Part shown: positions 39,910-53,131 of the stretch, piece by piece | Position numbering within the stretch: position 1 is the stretch's first letter | Layout: each line of letters starts with the position of its first letter | Origin: Plantibacter sp. ME-Dv--P-122b | Lineage (GTDB): Bacteria > Actinomycetota > Actinomycetes > Actinomycetales > Microbacteriaceae | Length of the DNA stretch: 64,000 nucleotides | Direction: 5' to 3' | Assembly: GCF_030209375.1 (NCBI RefSeq) | Contig: NZ_JARVSC010000001.1 | Coordinates: 496,001 to 560,000 of the forward strand | The notes under the pieces: generated by a model | Seen by the model: only the letters and a program-made list of their open reading frames with translations | Databases searched by the model: none | What the model was told of the DNA's origin: nothing | Position numbers and translations under genes: made by a program

Positions 39910-42900
39910 TTGGCTGCTGCGCGCAACGCAACCACCAACTCACCCAAGAACGGCCGCGGAGCATCCCGCCTCTCGTTCGCGAAGATCACCGACACGCTCA
40001 CGGTTCCAGACCTCCTGGCTCTGCAGACCGAGAGCTTCGACTGGCTGGTCGGCAACGACGTGTGGAAGGCACGCGTCGAAGAAGCCACCCAGGCCGGCCG
40101 ACAGGACCTGCCCACGAAGAGCGGCCTCGACGAGATCTTCGAGGAGATCTCGCCCATCGAGGACCTCGGCGAGACGATGCAGCTCTCCTTCGCCAACCCG
40201 TACCTCGAGCCCGAGAAGTACTCCATCGACGAGTGCAAGGAACGCGGCAAGACGTACGCGGCCCCGCTCTACGTCGAGGCCGAGTTCATGAACCACCTCA
40301 CCGGTGAGATCAAGACGCAGACGGTCTTCATGGGCGACTTCCCGCTCATGACCGAGCGCGGTACCTTCATCATCAACGGCACCGAGCGTGTCGTCGTCTC
40401 GCAGCTCGTCCGCAGCCCGGGCGTGTACTTCGAGTCGGCTCAGGAGAAGACCTCCGACAAGGACATCTTCTCCGCTCGCGTCATCCCGAGCCGCGGTGCC
40501 TGGCTCGAGTTCGAGATCGACAAGCGCGACCAGGTCGGCGTCCGCATCGACCGCAAGCGCAAGCAGTCCGTCACCGTGTTCCTCAAGGCGCTCGGCATGA
40601 CGAGCGAGGAGATCCTCGAGGAGTTCAAGGGCTACGAGTCGATCGAGCTCACCCTCGAGAAGGACACGATCCTCACCAAGGAGGACGCGCTCCGCGACAT
40701 CTACCGCAAGCTCCGTCCGGGCGAGCAGGTCGCAGCCGAGGCCGCACGTGCGCTCCTCGACAACTTCTACTTCAACTCGAAGCGCTACGACCTCGCGAAG
40801 GTCGGCCGGTACAAGATCAACAACAAGCTCGGTCTCGACAAGCCGCTCAGCGACTCCGTCCTGACGACCGACGACATCGTCGCCACGATCAAGTACCTCG
40901 TCGCCCTGCACCGCGGCACGGCCACCCTCCCGGGTGTCCGCAACGGCAAGCCCGTCGACCTCCGTCTCGACACGGACGACATCGACAACTTCGGCAACCG
41001 TCGCATCCGCGCCGTCGGCGAGCTCATCCAGAACCAGGTCCGCACCGGTCTGTCCCGCATGGAGCGCGTCGTCCGCGAGCGCATGACCACGCAGGACATC
41101 GAGGCCATCACGCCGCAGACCCTGATCAACGTGCGCCCCGTCGTCGCCGCGATCAAGGAGTTCTTCGGGACCTCGCAGCTGTCGCAGTTCATGGACCAGA
41201 ACAACCCGCTCGCGGGTCTGACCCACAAGCGTCGTCTCTCGGCGCTCGGCCCCGGTGGTCTGTCGCGTGAGCGTGCAGGCGTCGAGGTGCGAGACGTCCA
41301 CCCGTCGCACTACGGCCGCATGTGCCCGATCGAGACCCCGGAAGGCCCGAACATCGGCCTGATCGGTTCGCTCGCATCGTTCGCGCGGATCAACTCGTTC
41401 GGGTTCATCGAGACCCCGTACCGTCGCGTCGTCGACGGCCGGGTCACCGAGGACATCGACTACCTGACCGCGATGGAAGAGGACAACTACATCGTCGCGC
41501 AGGCCAACGCTCCGCTGAAGAGCGACGGCCACTTCCAGGAGGACCGCGTCCTCGCCCGGAAGAAGGGCGGCGAGGTCGACCTCATCCCGTCCGAGGAGAT
41601 CGGCTACATGGACGTCTCCCCGCGCCAGATGGTGTCGGTCGCGACCTCCCTCATCCCGTTCCTCGAGCACGACGACGCGAACCGCGCACTCATGGGTGCC
41701 AACATGCAGCGTCAGGCCGTCCCACTCCTCATGTCGGACTCGCCGCTCGTCGGTACCGGTATGGAGGGCTACGCAGCCATCGACGCGGGTGACGTCGTCA
41801 CCGCCGACAAGGCCGGCGTCGTCCAGGAGGTGTCGGCAGAGTCCGTCACCATCCAGCTCGACGAGGGTGGCACGCAGACCTACTACCTGCGCAAGTTCGA
41901 CCGCTCCAACCAGGGCACGAGCTACAACAACCGCGTCATCGTCTCCGAGGGTGCACGCATCGAGGCCGGCGAGGTCATCGCCGACGGCCCCGCCACGGAG
42001 AACGGCGAGCTCGCGCTCGGCAAGAACCTCCTCGTCGCCTTCATGACGTGGGAGGGTCACAACTTCGAGGACGCGATCATCCTCAGCCAGAACCTGGTGA
42101 AGGACGACGTCCTCTCCTCGATCCACATCGAGGAGTACGAGGTCGACGCGCGCGACACCAAGCTCGGCAAGGAGGAGATCACCCGTGATCTCCCGAACGT
42201 CAGCCCGGAGCTGCTCAAGGACCTCGACGAGCGCGGCATCATCCGCATCGGTGCCGAGGTCCGCCCCGGCGACATCCTCGTCGGCAAGGTCACGCCGAAG
42301 GGTGAGACCGAGCTCTCCGCCGAGGAGCGCCTGCTCCGCGCGATCTTCAACGAGAAGAGCCGCGAAGTCCGCGACACCTCGCTGAAGGTTCCCCACGGTG
42401 AAGCCGGCACGATCATCGCCGTCAAGGTGTTCGACGCACAGGACGGCGACGACGAGCTCGGCTCGGGCGTCAACCAGCGTGTGGTCGTCTACATCGCCCA
42501 GAAGCGCAAGATCACCGAGGGCGACAAGCTCGCCGGCCGTCACGGCAACAAGGGTGTCATCGCGAAGATCCTGCCCGTCGAGGACATGCCGTTCCTCGAG
42601 GACGGCACGCCGGTCGACGTCATCCTCAACCCGCTCGGTATCCCCGGTCGAATGAACTTCGGTCAGGTCCTCGAGATCCACCTGGGGTGGATCGCGAAGC
42701 AGGGCTGGAACGTCGAGGGCAAGCCCAGCTGGGCCAAGAAGCTCCCGGCTGCCGCGCACTCGGCCGAGCCGAACACCAAGGTCGCGACCCCGGTGTTCGA
42801 CGGCGCCTCCGAGGAGGAGATCGCCGGTCTGCTCGACTCGACCAACGTCACCCGCGACGGCGACCGCCTCATCGGTTCCTCCGGAAAGGCCCGTCTGTTC

Positions 42901-43401
42901 GACGGCCGCTCCGGCGAGCCGTTCCCGGCACCGGTCTCGGTCGGCTACATGTACATCCTCAAGCTGCACCACCTCGTGGACGACAAGATCCACGCGCGTT
43001 CGACGGGTCCGTACTCGATGATCACGCAGCAGCCGCTCGGTGGTAAGGCTCAGTTCGGTGGACAGCGCTTCGGTGAGATGGAGGTCTGGGCCCTCGAGGC
43101 CTATGGAGCCGCGTACGCGCTCCAGGAGCTCCTGACCATCAAGTCCGACGACATCCTCGGCCGCGTCAAGGTGTACGAGGCCATCGTCAAGGGCGAGAAC
43201 ATCCAGGAGCCGGGTATCCCCGAGAGCTTCAAGGTGCTCATCAAGGAGATGCAGTCGCTGTGCTTGAACGTCGAGGTCCTCTCGGCCGACGGCACCGCGG
43301 TGAGCCTGCGCGACACCGACGACGACGCGTTCCGCGCCGCCGAGGAGCTCGGGATCAACATTTCCTCCAGGTTCGAGTCGTCGTCCATCGACGAGATCTA
43401 A
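39910..43401 (+). CDS. rpoB: DNA-directed RNA polymerase subunit beta
   Basis: The 1163-residue beta subunit of RNA polymerase, of normal actinobacterial length. The rifampicin region is [28 protein letters not shown], with Asp429, His439 and Ser444 at the positions of Mycobacterium D435, H445 and S450. All three are the sensitive-type residues. Other landmarks are [18 protein letters not shown] and [13 protein letters not shown]. The start is TTG at 39910 after a GGAGG ribosome-binding site. Lysine and arginine codon choice is strongly biased, as in highly expressed genes. rpoC follows after 45 bases. Confidence 0.98.
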   Translation: MAAARNATTNSPKNGRGASRLSFAKITDTLTVPDLLALQTESFDWLVGNDVWKARVEEATQAGRQDLPTKSGLDEIFEEISPIEDLGETMQLSFANPYLEPEKYSIDECKERGKTYAAPLYVEAEFMNHLTGEIKTQTVFMGDFPLMTERGTFIINGTERVVVSQLVRSPGVYFESAQEKTSDKDIFSARVIPSRGAWLEFEIDKRDQVGVRIDRKRKQSVTVFLKALGMTSEEILEEFKGYESIELTLEKDTILTKEDALRDIYRKLRPGEQVAAEAARALLDNFYFNSKRYDLAKVGRYKINNKLGLDKPLSDSVLTTDDIVATIKYLVALHRGTATLPGVRNGKPVDLRLDTDDIDNFGNRRIRAVGELIQNQVRTGLSRMERVVRERMTTQDIEAITPQTLINVRPVVAAIKEFFGTSQLSQFMDQNNPLAGLTHKRRLSALGPGGLSRERAGVEVRDVHPSHYGRMCPIETPEGPNIGLIGSLASFARINSFGFIETPYRRVVDGRVTEDIDYLTAMEEDNYIVAQANAPLKSDGHFQEDRVLARKKGGEVDLIPSEEIGYMDVSPRQMVSVATSLIPFLEHDDANRALMGANMQRQAVPLLMSDSPLVGTGMEGYAAIDAGDVVTADKAGVVQEVSAESVTIQLDEGGTQTYYLRKFDRSNQGTSYNNRVIVSEGARIEAGEVIADGPATENGELALGKNLLVAFMTWEGHNFEDAIILSQNLVKDDVLSSIHIEEYEVDARDTKLGKEEITRDLPNVSPELLKDLDERGIIRIGAEVRPGDILVGKVTPKGETELSAEERLLRAIFNEKSREVRDTSLKVPHGEAGTIIAVKVFDAQDGDDELGSGVNQRVVVYIAQKRKITEGDKLAGRHGNKGVIAKILPVEDMPFLEDGTPVDVILNPLGIPGRMNFGQVLEIHLGWIAKQGWNVEGKPSWAKKLPAAAHSAEPNTKVATPVFDGASEEEIAGLLDSTNVTRDGDRLIGSSGKARLFDGRSGEPFPAPVSVGYMYILKLHHLVDDKIHARSTGPYSMITQQPLGGKAQFGGQRFGEMEVWALEAYGAAYALQELLTIKSDDILGRVKVYEAIVKGENIQEPGIPESFKVLIKEMQSLCLNVEVLSADGTAVSLRDTDDDAFRAAEELGINISSRFESSSIDEI

Positions 43402-43446
43402 GCCTGACCACTGTAGAGACTGACGAAACCTTTCATAGGAGATACA

Positions 43447-47328
<3,882 letters not shown>

Positions 47329-47344
47329 GGCTGAACGACTCACC

Positions 47345-47389
47345 CGGAGGGCCCGTCCCGATCGTTTCTCGATCGGGACGGGCCCTCCG
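47345..47389 (+). terminator. Strong terminator after rpoBC
   Basis: GGAGGGCCCGTCCCGATCG (47346-47364) pairs perfectly with its complement at 47370-47388 around the loop TTTCT. One more C-G pair at the base makes 20 pairs. It begins 17 bases after the rpoC stop. There is no U-run, as often in this group. Confidence 0.9.
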
Positions 47390-47392
47390 TCG

Positions 47393-47450
47393 TTCGTTCG
47401 CCCATTCCTGGGCGAGCGAACGCCGGTTCGCCCAGGAATGGGCGAACGAA
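47393..47450. repeat. Second inverted repeat after the rpoC terminator
   Basis: TTCGTTCGCCCATTCCTGGG (starting 47393) and its complement ending at 47450 form two 23-base arms around a short spacer. Each arm also contains the smaller palindrome CGCCCA...TGGGCG. It directly follows the rpoC terminator and may be a back-up terminator or a dispersed repeat. Confidence 0.6.
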
Positions 47451-47500
47451 TCGAGCACCGGTGAGTTGTGTGGCCGGTCTCCGCACGACATGCTGGTCCG

Positions 47501-48268
47501 ATGAGCGATCAGCCCGAGCAGCCCACCGGCCAGTTCCAGCCGCTGGAGCCGGACGCGACCCCGGGGCAACCGGACGTCCGTTATGGCGCCCCGGCTGCGA
47601 AGCGGAAGCGCAATCCGGTCGTCATCGGCTTGAGTGTGCTCGCCGGTGTGCTCGCGATCGCACTCGTCGCGGTCATCGGGCTCCTGGTCGCGGGCCCGGG
47701 CGGTACTCCCGCAGCCGACTCCACCCGCACGCCGAGCGCCACGGCGACCGCCGGCGCCACTCCTGCTCCGACCACGACGGACGCCGCTGAGACCCCTGCT
47801 GCGGTGCGCCCGACCGAGTGCACGCAGCTCTTCCCCGCCGGCTACATCGACTCACTCACCTCAGACGGCTTCCTCGCGTTGAATCCGGAATGGTCATTGC
47901 CGGAACTCGCCACCGACTTCTTCGGTTCGAACGACAGCGCACTCGTGGCCGTGATCTCCTCGAACACCGACCGTCTGAACTGCGCCCTGGTGAAGGCGAG
48001 CGGTGGCGGCGACGTCGGCATCACCACCAACGTCCTCTCCATCGACGCTGCGACCCAGGCGTCGGTGATCGCGCGGATGAACGAGGCAGGCTTCACCTGC
48101 TCCGAGGAGACCGGCGGAACGATGTGCTTCACCGAGGTCTCGGAGGACGCCGGTACGTACGGCGAACGTCACTTCGTGCGGGACGGTACCTGGATCGCCA
48201 CGCGCTGGTCGAACACGACCATCAGCGGCTGGACGCAGGCGATCGTCTCGACGCTCTTCCCCGCCTGA
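47501..48268 (+). CDS. Membrane-anchored secreted hypothetical protein
   Basis: A 255-residue protein of unknown function. A proline-rich cytoplasmic N-terminus (about 40 residues, ending in KRKRN) is followed by one membrane helix (VVIGLSVLAGVLAIALVAVIGLLVAG). An Ala/Thr/Pro linker then leads to an extracytoplasmic domain with four cysteines (CTQ, NCALV, TCSEE, MCFTE) that could form two disulfides. The ATG at 47501 is preceded by a weak leaderless-type -10 (CATGCT) six bases away. It stands alone between repeat elements. Confidence 0.7.
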   Translation: MSDQPEQPTGQFQPLEPDATPGQPDVRYGAPAAKRKRNPVVIGLSVLAGVLAIALVAVIGLLVAGPGGTPAADSTRTPSATATAGATPAPTTTDAAETPAAVRPTECTQLFPAGYIDSLTSDGFLALNPEWSLPELATDFFGSNDSALVAVISSNTDRLNCALVKASGGGDVGITTNVLSIDAATQASVIARMNEAGFTCSEETGGTMCFTEVSEDAGTYGERHFVRDGTWIATRWSNTTISGWTQAIVSTLFPA

Positions 48269-48282
48269 CGGCCGGGCGACCG

Positions 48283-48478
48283 GTTCACAATTCAGGACGA
48301 GTTCGGCGCGTCCCGCTCGGGCGAGTGCGAGCGGGGCCGACACGCTGACGACGTCCTGAATTATGGACACGCAGCCCGACGGCGGTGCTCCGTTCACAAC
48401 TCAGGACGCGCGCGGCGTGTCCTGCCCGCGAGGCGGTGAGCCGGGTCGGCGCGCCGGCACGGTCCTGAGTTGTGAACC
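48283..48478. repeat. Two tandem palindromic elements with TTCACAAYTCAGGAC ends
   Basis: Unit 1 (48284-48368) has ends TTCACAATTCAGGAC and GTCCTGAATTATGGA. Unit 2 (48393-48476) has perfect 15-base inverted ends TTCACAACTCAGGAC and GTCCTGAGTTGTGAA. The two units are similar in length, about 85 bases, and start 109 bases apart. They fill the gap between converging genes. They look like copies of a small dispersed intergenic element; mobility is not shown. Confidence 0.65.
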
Positions 48479-48490
48479 GGGCTGGAGCAG

Positions 48491-49486
48491 CTAGGCGATG
48501 CTCCAGTAGTACACGGCGGCGCCGGGGTGGAGGACGGTGATCGCCTCGTCGACGGTGCGGTAGTCGGTGTCGTCGGTGTGCCCCGCGTAGGAGACCTGGG
48601 TGCCGGCGTCGGTGGTCTCGACCTTGGACACGATGCCCGTGTGGTCGCGGTCGCCGCTGTTGTCCCAGTCGAACTGCACGATGTCGCCGACCTTGACCTG
48701 GTCGCGCTGGGTGTCGTCGAGGGCGGTGGCGAGTTCGGGGTGCTCCTCGACGTAGTTCATGAAGAACGTCGAGCTGACCCAGGCCTTCGAGAAGTCGAAG
48801 TCGTCGCCGGTCCCTTCGGCCCACCAGTCCTCGTCCATCGTCCAGCCGCGTTCCAGCAGACTCTGGCTGGCGAAGTTCGCGCAGTCGGTGTCGACGAGTG
48901 AACCGTATTCGGCCAGGTTGTAGTCGTTCCAGTGCGTGAACACGTAGGCCATCTGCGCGTCGACGGGGCTCGTGATGTCGTAGCTGTAGCTCAGCGCATC
49001 GCCGTCGACCCGGAGCTCGTCCGCGTAGACGGCGATGCCGACGTCGGCGGGGGAGAAGCCGGTGGCTGCGGGCACGGCGACGGTCACCTCGGTGCTCGTC
49101 GCCGACAGGATCCGGGCTTCCTGCTCGCCGAACAGGACGCGGGTCACGCCGTCGACGTCGACGCCGCTCACGGTGAGGGTGCTGCCGCCCGCGACGGATC
49201 CGGTCGTGGCGGAGATCGCGGTGACCGCCGTGGCGTTGACCGTGGAGGCCGGAACTGTCGACGTCGTCTCGTCCAGAGCCTGAGCGGCCGGCTCGGATCC
49301 GGTCCCGTCGGAGTGCTGCAGTGCGATCGGGGTGATGACCGCGGTGGCGAGCAGGAGGGCGGCTCCGGCAGCGGCGCCGGCGACCACACGTCGGCCGCGC
49401 AGGGGGAGGGCGCGGTAGCGGGAGGAGAGCCGCCTGACGGGGGACCCGGCATCGGCGTGACGGGCGTGGGGGAGTTGCTCGGGCAT
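48491..49486 (-). CDS. Secreted putative amidase-domain protein with IPT/TIG-like domain
   Basis: A 331-residue exported protein. A hydrophobic signal/anchor (VVAGAAAGAALLLATAVITPIAL, about residues 34-56) follows a basic N-terminus. Residues about 85-155 have the IPT/TIG pattern (TAVTAISATTGSVAGGSTLTVSGVDVDGVTRVLFGEQEA...). The C-terminal part is the amidase_6-type cysteine domain: DCANFASQSLLERGW holds the likely catalytic Cys, with DHTGIVSKVE supplying the His. A role in peptidoglycan or peptide hydrolysis is inferred. The ATG at 49486 has GGAAAGG five bases upstream and is preferred over the longer frame. Confidence 0.75.
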   Translation of the reverse strand: MPEQLPHARHADAGSPVRRLSSRYRALPLRGRRVVAGAAAGAALLLATAVITPIALQHSDGTGSEPAAQALDETTSTVPASTVNATAVTAISATTGSVAGGSTLTVSGVDVDGVTRVLFGEQEARILSATSTEVTVAVPAATGFSPADVGIAVYADELRVDGDALSYSYDITSPVDAQMAYVFTHWNDYNLAEYGSLVDTDCANFASQSLLERGWTMDEDWWAEGTGDDFDFSKAWVSSTFFMNYVEEHPELATALDDTQRDQVKVGDIVQFDWDNSGDRDHTGIVSKVETTDAGTQVSYAGHTDDTDYRTVDEAITVLHPGAAVYYWSIA

Positions 49487-49748
49487 GGGGCCTTTCCGGG
49501 GGGATGCGCCGTGGGGGATCGGCGTCGCGGGATCGGCAGTGATCCGACAGATGTCTGTTAGGACTTCCACTCAACCGCGCGGAGCTGAGGAGACCGTTTC
49601 CTCCGGATATGAATCAGACCTGAATCGGGTCGACGGGAGTGAGCGAGTCCCGGCGAGGTTGCCGGGCATCCGTGCCCCGGCTTGCTACCGTGGCGAGCGG
49701 AGTGCCGTGAGGGCGCTCCTGAACTGGCTTCCGCCGAAGGAGTACGCG

Positions 49749-50786
49749 ATGAGCACCCAGAACCCCGAGCCCGGATCGCCGACCGACCCGAGCACTCCGG
49801 AGGCTGCCCAGACCGCGTCTGGCTCCGCACGTCCCACGACCGCGTCCGAGCAGCCCGTGGCCGAGCGGCCGGCAGCCGAGCGGGACATCCTCTCCGAGGA
49901 CACCGTGCAGCAGGACACCATCACCACGGCGGACGGCGTCGGAGCTGACCCGGTCGTCGACGACCGCCGGGTCGCCGACCGCGCCGACACGGCCTCGGAC
50001 GCCGGGGTGCGCGAGACGCGTCCCTACCAGCCGCACACGCCGCAGCGCGCGTACTCGAACATCGACTTCGACGACGACGACACCTCCGGTACACCGACGT
50101 CGACGGCGACCACCCGGCAGGCCGACACCGGTGCCCACCCGTACCCCGCCGCAGCCTACGAGCCGGTCGCCCGCTCCAGTGCGACCGAGACCGCCGCCGC
50201 CGCGGAGACGGAGCAGCAGCAGCAGGCCTTCCCGCTCTATGTCCAGGCGCCGTCCGAGCCGGAGGTCCGCGGCAACCGTGGCTTCGGCATCCTCATCGGT
50301 CTCCTCGGCACCATCATCTTCGCCGGCCTCTACGCGGCAGCGGTCGCGGGCCTCCAGCTGGTACTGGAAGGCGACGGCACGTTCGTCGAGAACCTCATCC
50401 AGATCGCCACCAGCTGGCCGTTCCTCATGGCCACCGCAGGTTTCTTCCTGGCCTGGGTCGTGACCGCGACCATCGTGAACCGTTCCGGCTGGGTGCACTG
50501 GGTGCTCGGCGGCTTCATCATCGGCCTCGTCGTCTTCCTCGCGTGGGTCGGCGGGTTCCTGATCCAGGAGCGCGCTTGGACGCTCAGCGTCGACGAGATC
50601 CTCGCGGAGGTAACCGGGGTCGCCTTCACCTTCGGCCCGGTCCTCGCCTTCGTCGTCGCCCGCGAGATCCCCGTCTGGTTCGGTGGTTGGATCGCCGCCC
50701 GCGGCCGCAAGGTGCGCGAGGCGAACCTCGAGGCGCGTGCCGAGTACGAGCGCGTCCTCGAAGCCGGACCGACGACCGCCCGCTGA
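49749..50786 (+). CDS. Hypothetical membrane protein with long disordered N-terminus
   Basis: A 345-residue protein I do not recognise. Residues 1 to about 175 are rich in Thr, Ala, Pro, Asp and Gln, are probably disordered and include a short AETEQQQQAF tract. Four membrane helices follow (about 182-207, 219-243, 248-270 and 283-303). The C-terminus is charged and cytoplasmic (RGRKVREANLEARAEYERV). The ATG has AAGGAG six bases upstream. The next gene begins two bases after its stop and also encodes a membrane protein. Confidence 0.75.
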   Translation: MSTQNPEPGSPTDPSTPEAAQTASGSARPTTASEQPVAERPAAERDILSEDTVQQDTITTADGVGADPVVDDRRVADRADTASDAGVRETRPYQPHTPQRAYSNIDFDDDDTSGTPTSTATTRQADTGAHPYPAAAYEPVARSSATETAAAAETEQQQQAFPLYVQAPSEPEVRGNRGFGILIGLLGTIIFAGLYAAAVAGLQLVLEGDGTFVENLIQIATSWPFLMATAGFFLAWVVTATIVNRSGWVHWVLGGFIIGLVVFLAWVGGFLIQERAWTLSVDEILAEVTGVAFTFGPVLAFVVAREIPVWFGGWIAARGRKVREANLEARAEYERVLEAGPTTAR

Positions 50787-50788
50787 GC

Positions 50789-51277
50789 ATGACCGGTGAC
50801 GCGGACGGAGCACGCGGCCCCTGGTGGGTTGCCCCGTTCGCAGCGGTCACCTACGTGGCGCTCGTCGTCTGCGCCTTCGGGTTCATCAGCCTGCTGGCAG
50901 ACCTCGACGTCGTGACCGACCCGGACGCCGGCCCGCTGACCGGTCCGCTCATGGTCGTGGTCGCCGCGATCGTGGTCCTCTGGGCGATCATCCGTGAGAC
51001 GCGCCGCACCCCGCTGCGCGTCTCGGTCGGCTCGGCGGTCCTCGCAGGGCTCCTCGCCTGGCTCGCGTACGGCGTGAGCGGCGGCGTGTTCGACGCGATC
51101 GCCAGCCGGGACGGAGCGGACGCCGCCGCCTTCGCCGTGACGACGCTGACCGGGCCGTTCTCGGTCACCGTCGGCGTGCTGGCGCTCGTCATCGTCCTCG
51201 CGGCCGCCGCCGTCGCGACGTCGTCGACCGGACGGCGTCCGACCCCGCGCTGGCCGTGGGAGCACGACGCGCGGTGA
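50789..51277 (+). CDS. Hypothetical four-helix membrane protein
   Basis: A 162-residue membrane protein with four hydrophobic segments at about residues 13-36, 50-66, 78-98 and 115-142. It is followed by a short basic-proline tail (RRPTPRWPWEHDAR). No family motif is recognised. It starts two bases after the preceding membrane-protein gene and is likely in the same operon. The pair lies directly before the type VII secretion genes, but a link to secretion is unproven. Confidence 0.7.
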   Translation: MTGDADGARGPWWVAPFAAVTYVALVVCAFGFISLLADLDVVTDPDAGPLTGPLMVVVAAIVVLWAIIRETRRTPLRVSVGSAVLAGLLAWLAYGVSGGVFDAIASRDGADAAAFAVTTLTGPFSVTVGVLALVIVLAAAAVATSSTGRRPTPRWPWEHDAR

Positions 51278-51353
51278 GCCGATGCGACGTCCGCCCCGGG
51301 CCCGCCCGCGCGGTGCGCTGCCCGTCCCTCCCCACGAGGGCGACGGCGTAGGC

Positions 51354-51359
51354 GATAAT
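51354..51359 (+). promoter_or_regulatory. Possible -10 element GATAAT before the FHA gene
   Basis: GATAAT matches the -10 consensus at five of six positions and lies about 48 bases before the ATG at 51407. No good -35 is present. A half-copy of the type VII palindrome (CTCCCCA, 51328-51334) lies about 20 bases upstream. Confidence 0.35.
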
Positions 51360-51406
51360 CGATCCGTTGCCGTCGTCGGCCGACGGCGCTTGGGGAGGAA
51401 CCACCG

Positions 51407-52720
51407 ATGAGATCACCCGACCTGACCGACACCGGTCTGGATCTCGACCTCGCGGGGACCGCAGACGACGTCGTCGCGCTCGTCCAACGTGCGGTCGCCG
51501 CCTCCGGTGAGGATGCGCAGCAGACCAGGCATTACGTCGCGATCGACGGCGGGACGAGCGCGGACATCCGGTTGCGGGTCGTCTCGGTCGACGACCCGGC
51601 TCCGCTGCTCGCGTTCGCGATCACGACCGCCCCATCCGCACGAGGCACCGCCGCGGCGACGTTCATCATGCAACACGGCGTCCAGAAGCGTCGGCGTCAG
51701 CGCTCGCTGCTCGGGCAGGAGCCGTTCCTGAGCTTCCTGCGCGCGCTCGCCGAGCTGGTCGCGGAGTCCGATCCCGGCGCGTCCGCCACCCTGCGCGTGC
51801 ACGGCACTCGGACCATCCTCGCTCCGCGTCCGGAGCAGTCCGCCGGGAGCACACAAGCGCCTCCTGCAGCGGCACCCGCCGACACGCCTGTGGCGGACGG
51901 CCCGGTCGCCGCGGGCTGGGCAGCGGCGACGGCCGAACCGCCGATGACGGCCCCGGTCCCCGACGCGTCGACCCCGACGCCCGACGAACCGGCTCCGGTC
52001 TTCGAGCCTCCGGCTGCCCAGGCGGTAGCGCCCGAACGCGCCGTTCCCGAGACTCCGGCCCCCGGGGCTCCGACTCCCGCACCGTCGTGGGCCGCCGCGG
52101 GTTCCGCCCCCGAAGTGACGCCGGTCGTCGTCGAGCCACCCGCTCCCGCTCCGCAGTTCCGGGAGCCATCGGTCGTGCCCGCCCAGACGCGTGCTCCAGC
52201 CGCATCGACGTCCTCGGTCCCGCCGGAGCTGCAGATCACCGTTCCCCCGGGCCTGATCGCCGGTGCACCGCCATCCCGGGGGGAGCCGGCGCCAGACGTG
52301 CCGGCGCCGGTCCAGCCAGCAGCGGACACCGTGATCCCGACGCCGGGAGCCGACCTCGGCGCGACGGTCGTCTCCGCATCACTGCGAGCGGGCGACTTCG
52401 CGCTCGAGCTGCCCGACGGCGAGCGCATCCCGCTGCGCGGGCCCCTCCTGCTCGGACGTAACCCCGCGGCGCGGCCCGAACAGCCCGACGCCGAGCTGCG
52501 CTCACTCGTCGACCCGCGCATGTCCGTCTCGAAGACGCACACGGTCGTCGTGCCCGGTCGGCGATCGCTCCGCGTGACGGACCTCCACTCCACGAACGGC
52601 ACGACGATCACCGATGCGTCCGGCGCCGTCACCGTCTGCCAGCCAGGCGAGGCCTACGTTGCGGAAGCAGGGTCGACGATCGGGATCGGCGAGTTCCCGA
52701 TCCGTGTCGTCGTCGGCTGA
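51407..52720 (+). CDS. FHA-domain protein of the type VII secretion locus
   Basis: A 437-residue cytoplasmic protein. Residues 1 to about 145 form an alpha/beta domain of unknown type. A long Pro/Ala-rich linker (about 145-320) follows. The C-terminal FHA domain (about 330-437) shows LLLGRNPAARPE, then DPRMSVSKTHTVV and LHSTNGTTI, the Arg, Ser and Asn-Gly positions used to bind phosphothreonine. It probably links kinase signalling to the secretion machinery, since the ATPase EccC in the same locus also carries an FHA domain. GGAGGAA precedes the ATG. Confidence 0.82.
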   Translation: MRSPDLTDTGLDLDLAGTADDVVALVQRAVAASGEDAQQTRHYVAIDGGTSADIRLRVVSVDDPAPLLAFAITTAPSARGTAAATFIMQHGVQKRRRQRSLLGQEPFLSFLRALAELVAESDPGASATLRVHGTRTILAPRPEQSAGSTQAPPAAAPADTPVADGPVAAGWAAATAEPPMTAPVPDASTPTPDEPAPVFEPPAAQAVAPERAVPETPAPGAPTPAPSWAAAGSAPEVTPVVVEPPAPAPQFREPSVVPAQTRAPAASTSSVPPELQITVPPGLIAGAPPSRGEPAPDVPAPVQPAADTVIPTPGADLGATVVSASLRAGDFALELPDGERIPLRGPLLLGRNPAARPEQPDAELRSLVDPRMSVSKTHTVVVPGRRSLRVTDLHSTNGTTITDASGAVTVCQPGEAYVAEAGSTIGIGEFPIRVVVG

Positions 52721-52734
52721 GAACGCCGTCGGGC

Positions 52735-52780
52735 ATGGGGAGTGCTCCCCATCGTCGCGCCTCGTGCTCTCGGATACGCT
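52735..52780 (+). promoter_or_regulatory. Type VII palindrome (copy 1) with -10 TACGCT
   Basis: ATGGGGAGTGCTCCCCAT (52735-52752) is an 8+2+8 palindrome identical to copy 2 at 60752-60769. A TAnnnT -10 (TACGCT, 52775-52780) starts 23 bases after the palindrome end, the same spacing as in copy 2. A small hairpin (GCGGG, loop, CCCGC, 52789-52804) lies near the predicted transcript start. The centre at about -43 suits an activator or a repressor overlapping the -35. Confidence 0.6.
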
Positions 52781-52855
52781 GGTGGCCGGCGGGGCGAAAC
52801 CCGCTGTCGGTGACTGTCAGACGGTCGCCGATACCGTGACGACCCAAGGGGAACT

Positions 52856-53131
52856 ATGGCCGGGGATCAGCTCAGCGTCGACGTCGACACCATTCGGATG
52901 ATCGCGTCCGGACTGGAGACGAGCGGTTACGCCCTCCCGACCGAGGTGCCCGTCGACCTGAGTGGGAGCTCCAGCTCGACCGTCTCAGGCGCCGCCGAGA
53001 GTTTCGCCATGTGGGCGACGGTGCAGACCATGCTCGCATCGGGTCAGATCACGAACGCCGCGCAGATCGCCAGGGACGCCGCGGCCACGTGGCAGGAGAC
53101 CGAGGCATTGATGGCAGAAGGAGCCAACTGA
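52856..53131 (+). CDS. Small WXG100-like helical protein
   Basis: A 91-residue protein predicted to be largely helical, with two segments broken around residue 36-45 (LSGSSSSTVSG). It lacks a WXG triplet but has the size and position of a WXG100 or effector-partner protein. Its stop overlaps the start of the large WXG-headed protein (TGATG), so the two are made together. AAGGGGA precedes the ATG. A role as the secretion partner or chaperone of the next protein is inferred. Confidence 0.65.
   Translation: MAGDQLSVDVDTIRMIASGLETSGYALPTEVPVDLSGSSSSTVSGAAESFAMWATVQTMLASGQITNAAQIARDAAATWQETEALMAEGAN

Noticed and set aside
49487-49748. Possible gene or RNA in the gap between the amidase and membrane-protein genes
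   Set aside because: No coding frame or stable hairpin stands out; a TACCGT hexamer at 49686 could be a -10 but has no -35. It is treated as a divergent promoter region.
52734-52753. The type VII palindrome as only a terminator of the FHA and eccC genes
   Set aside because: Both copies do lie shortly after stop codons, so termination is not excluded. Identical sequence and identical distance to downstream -10 elements, with no need for identity in a terminator, favour a regulator site.
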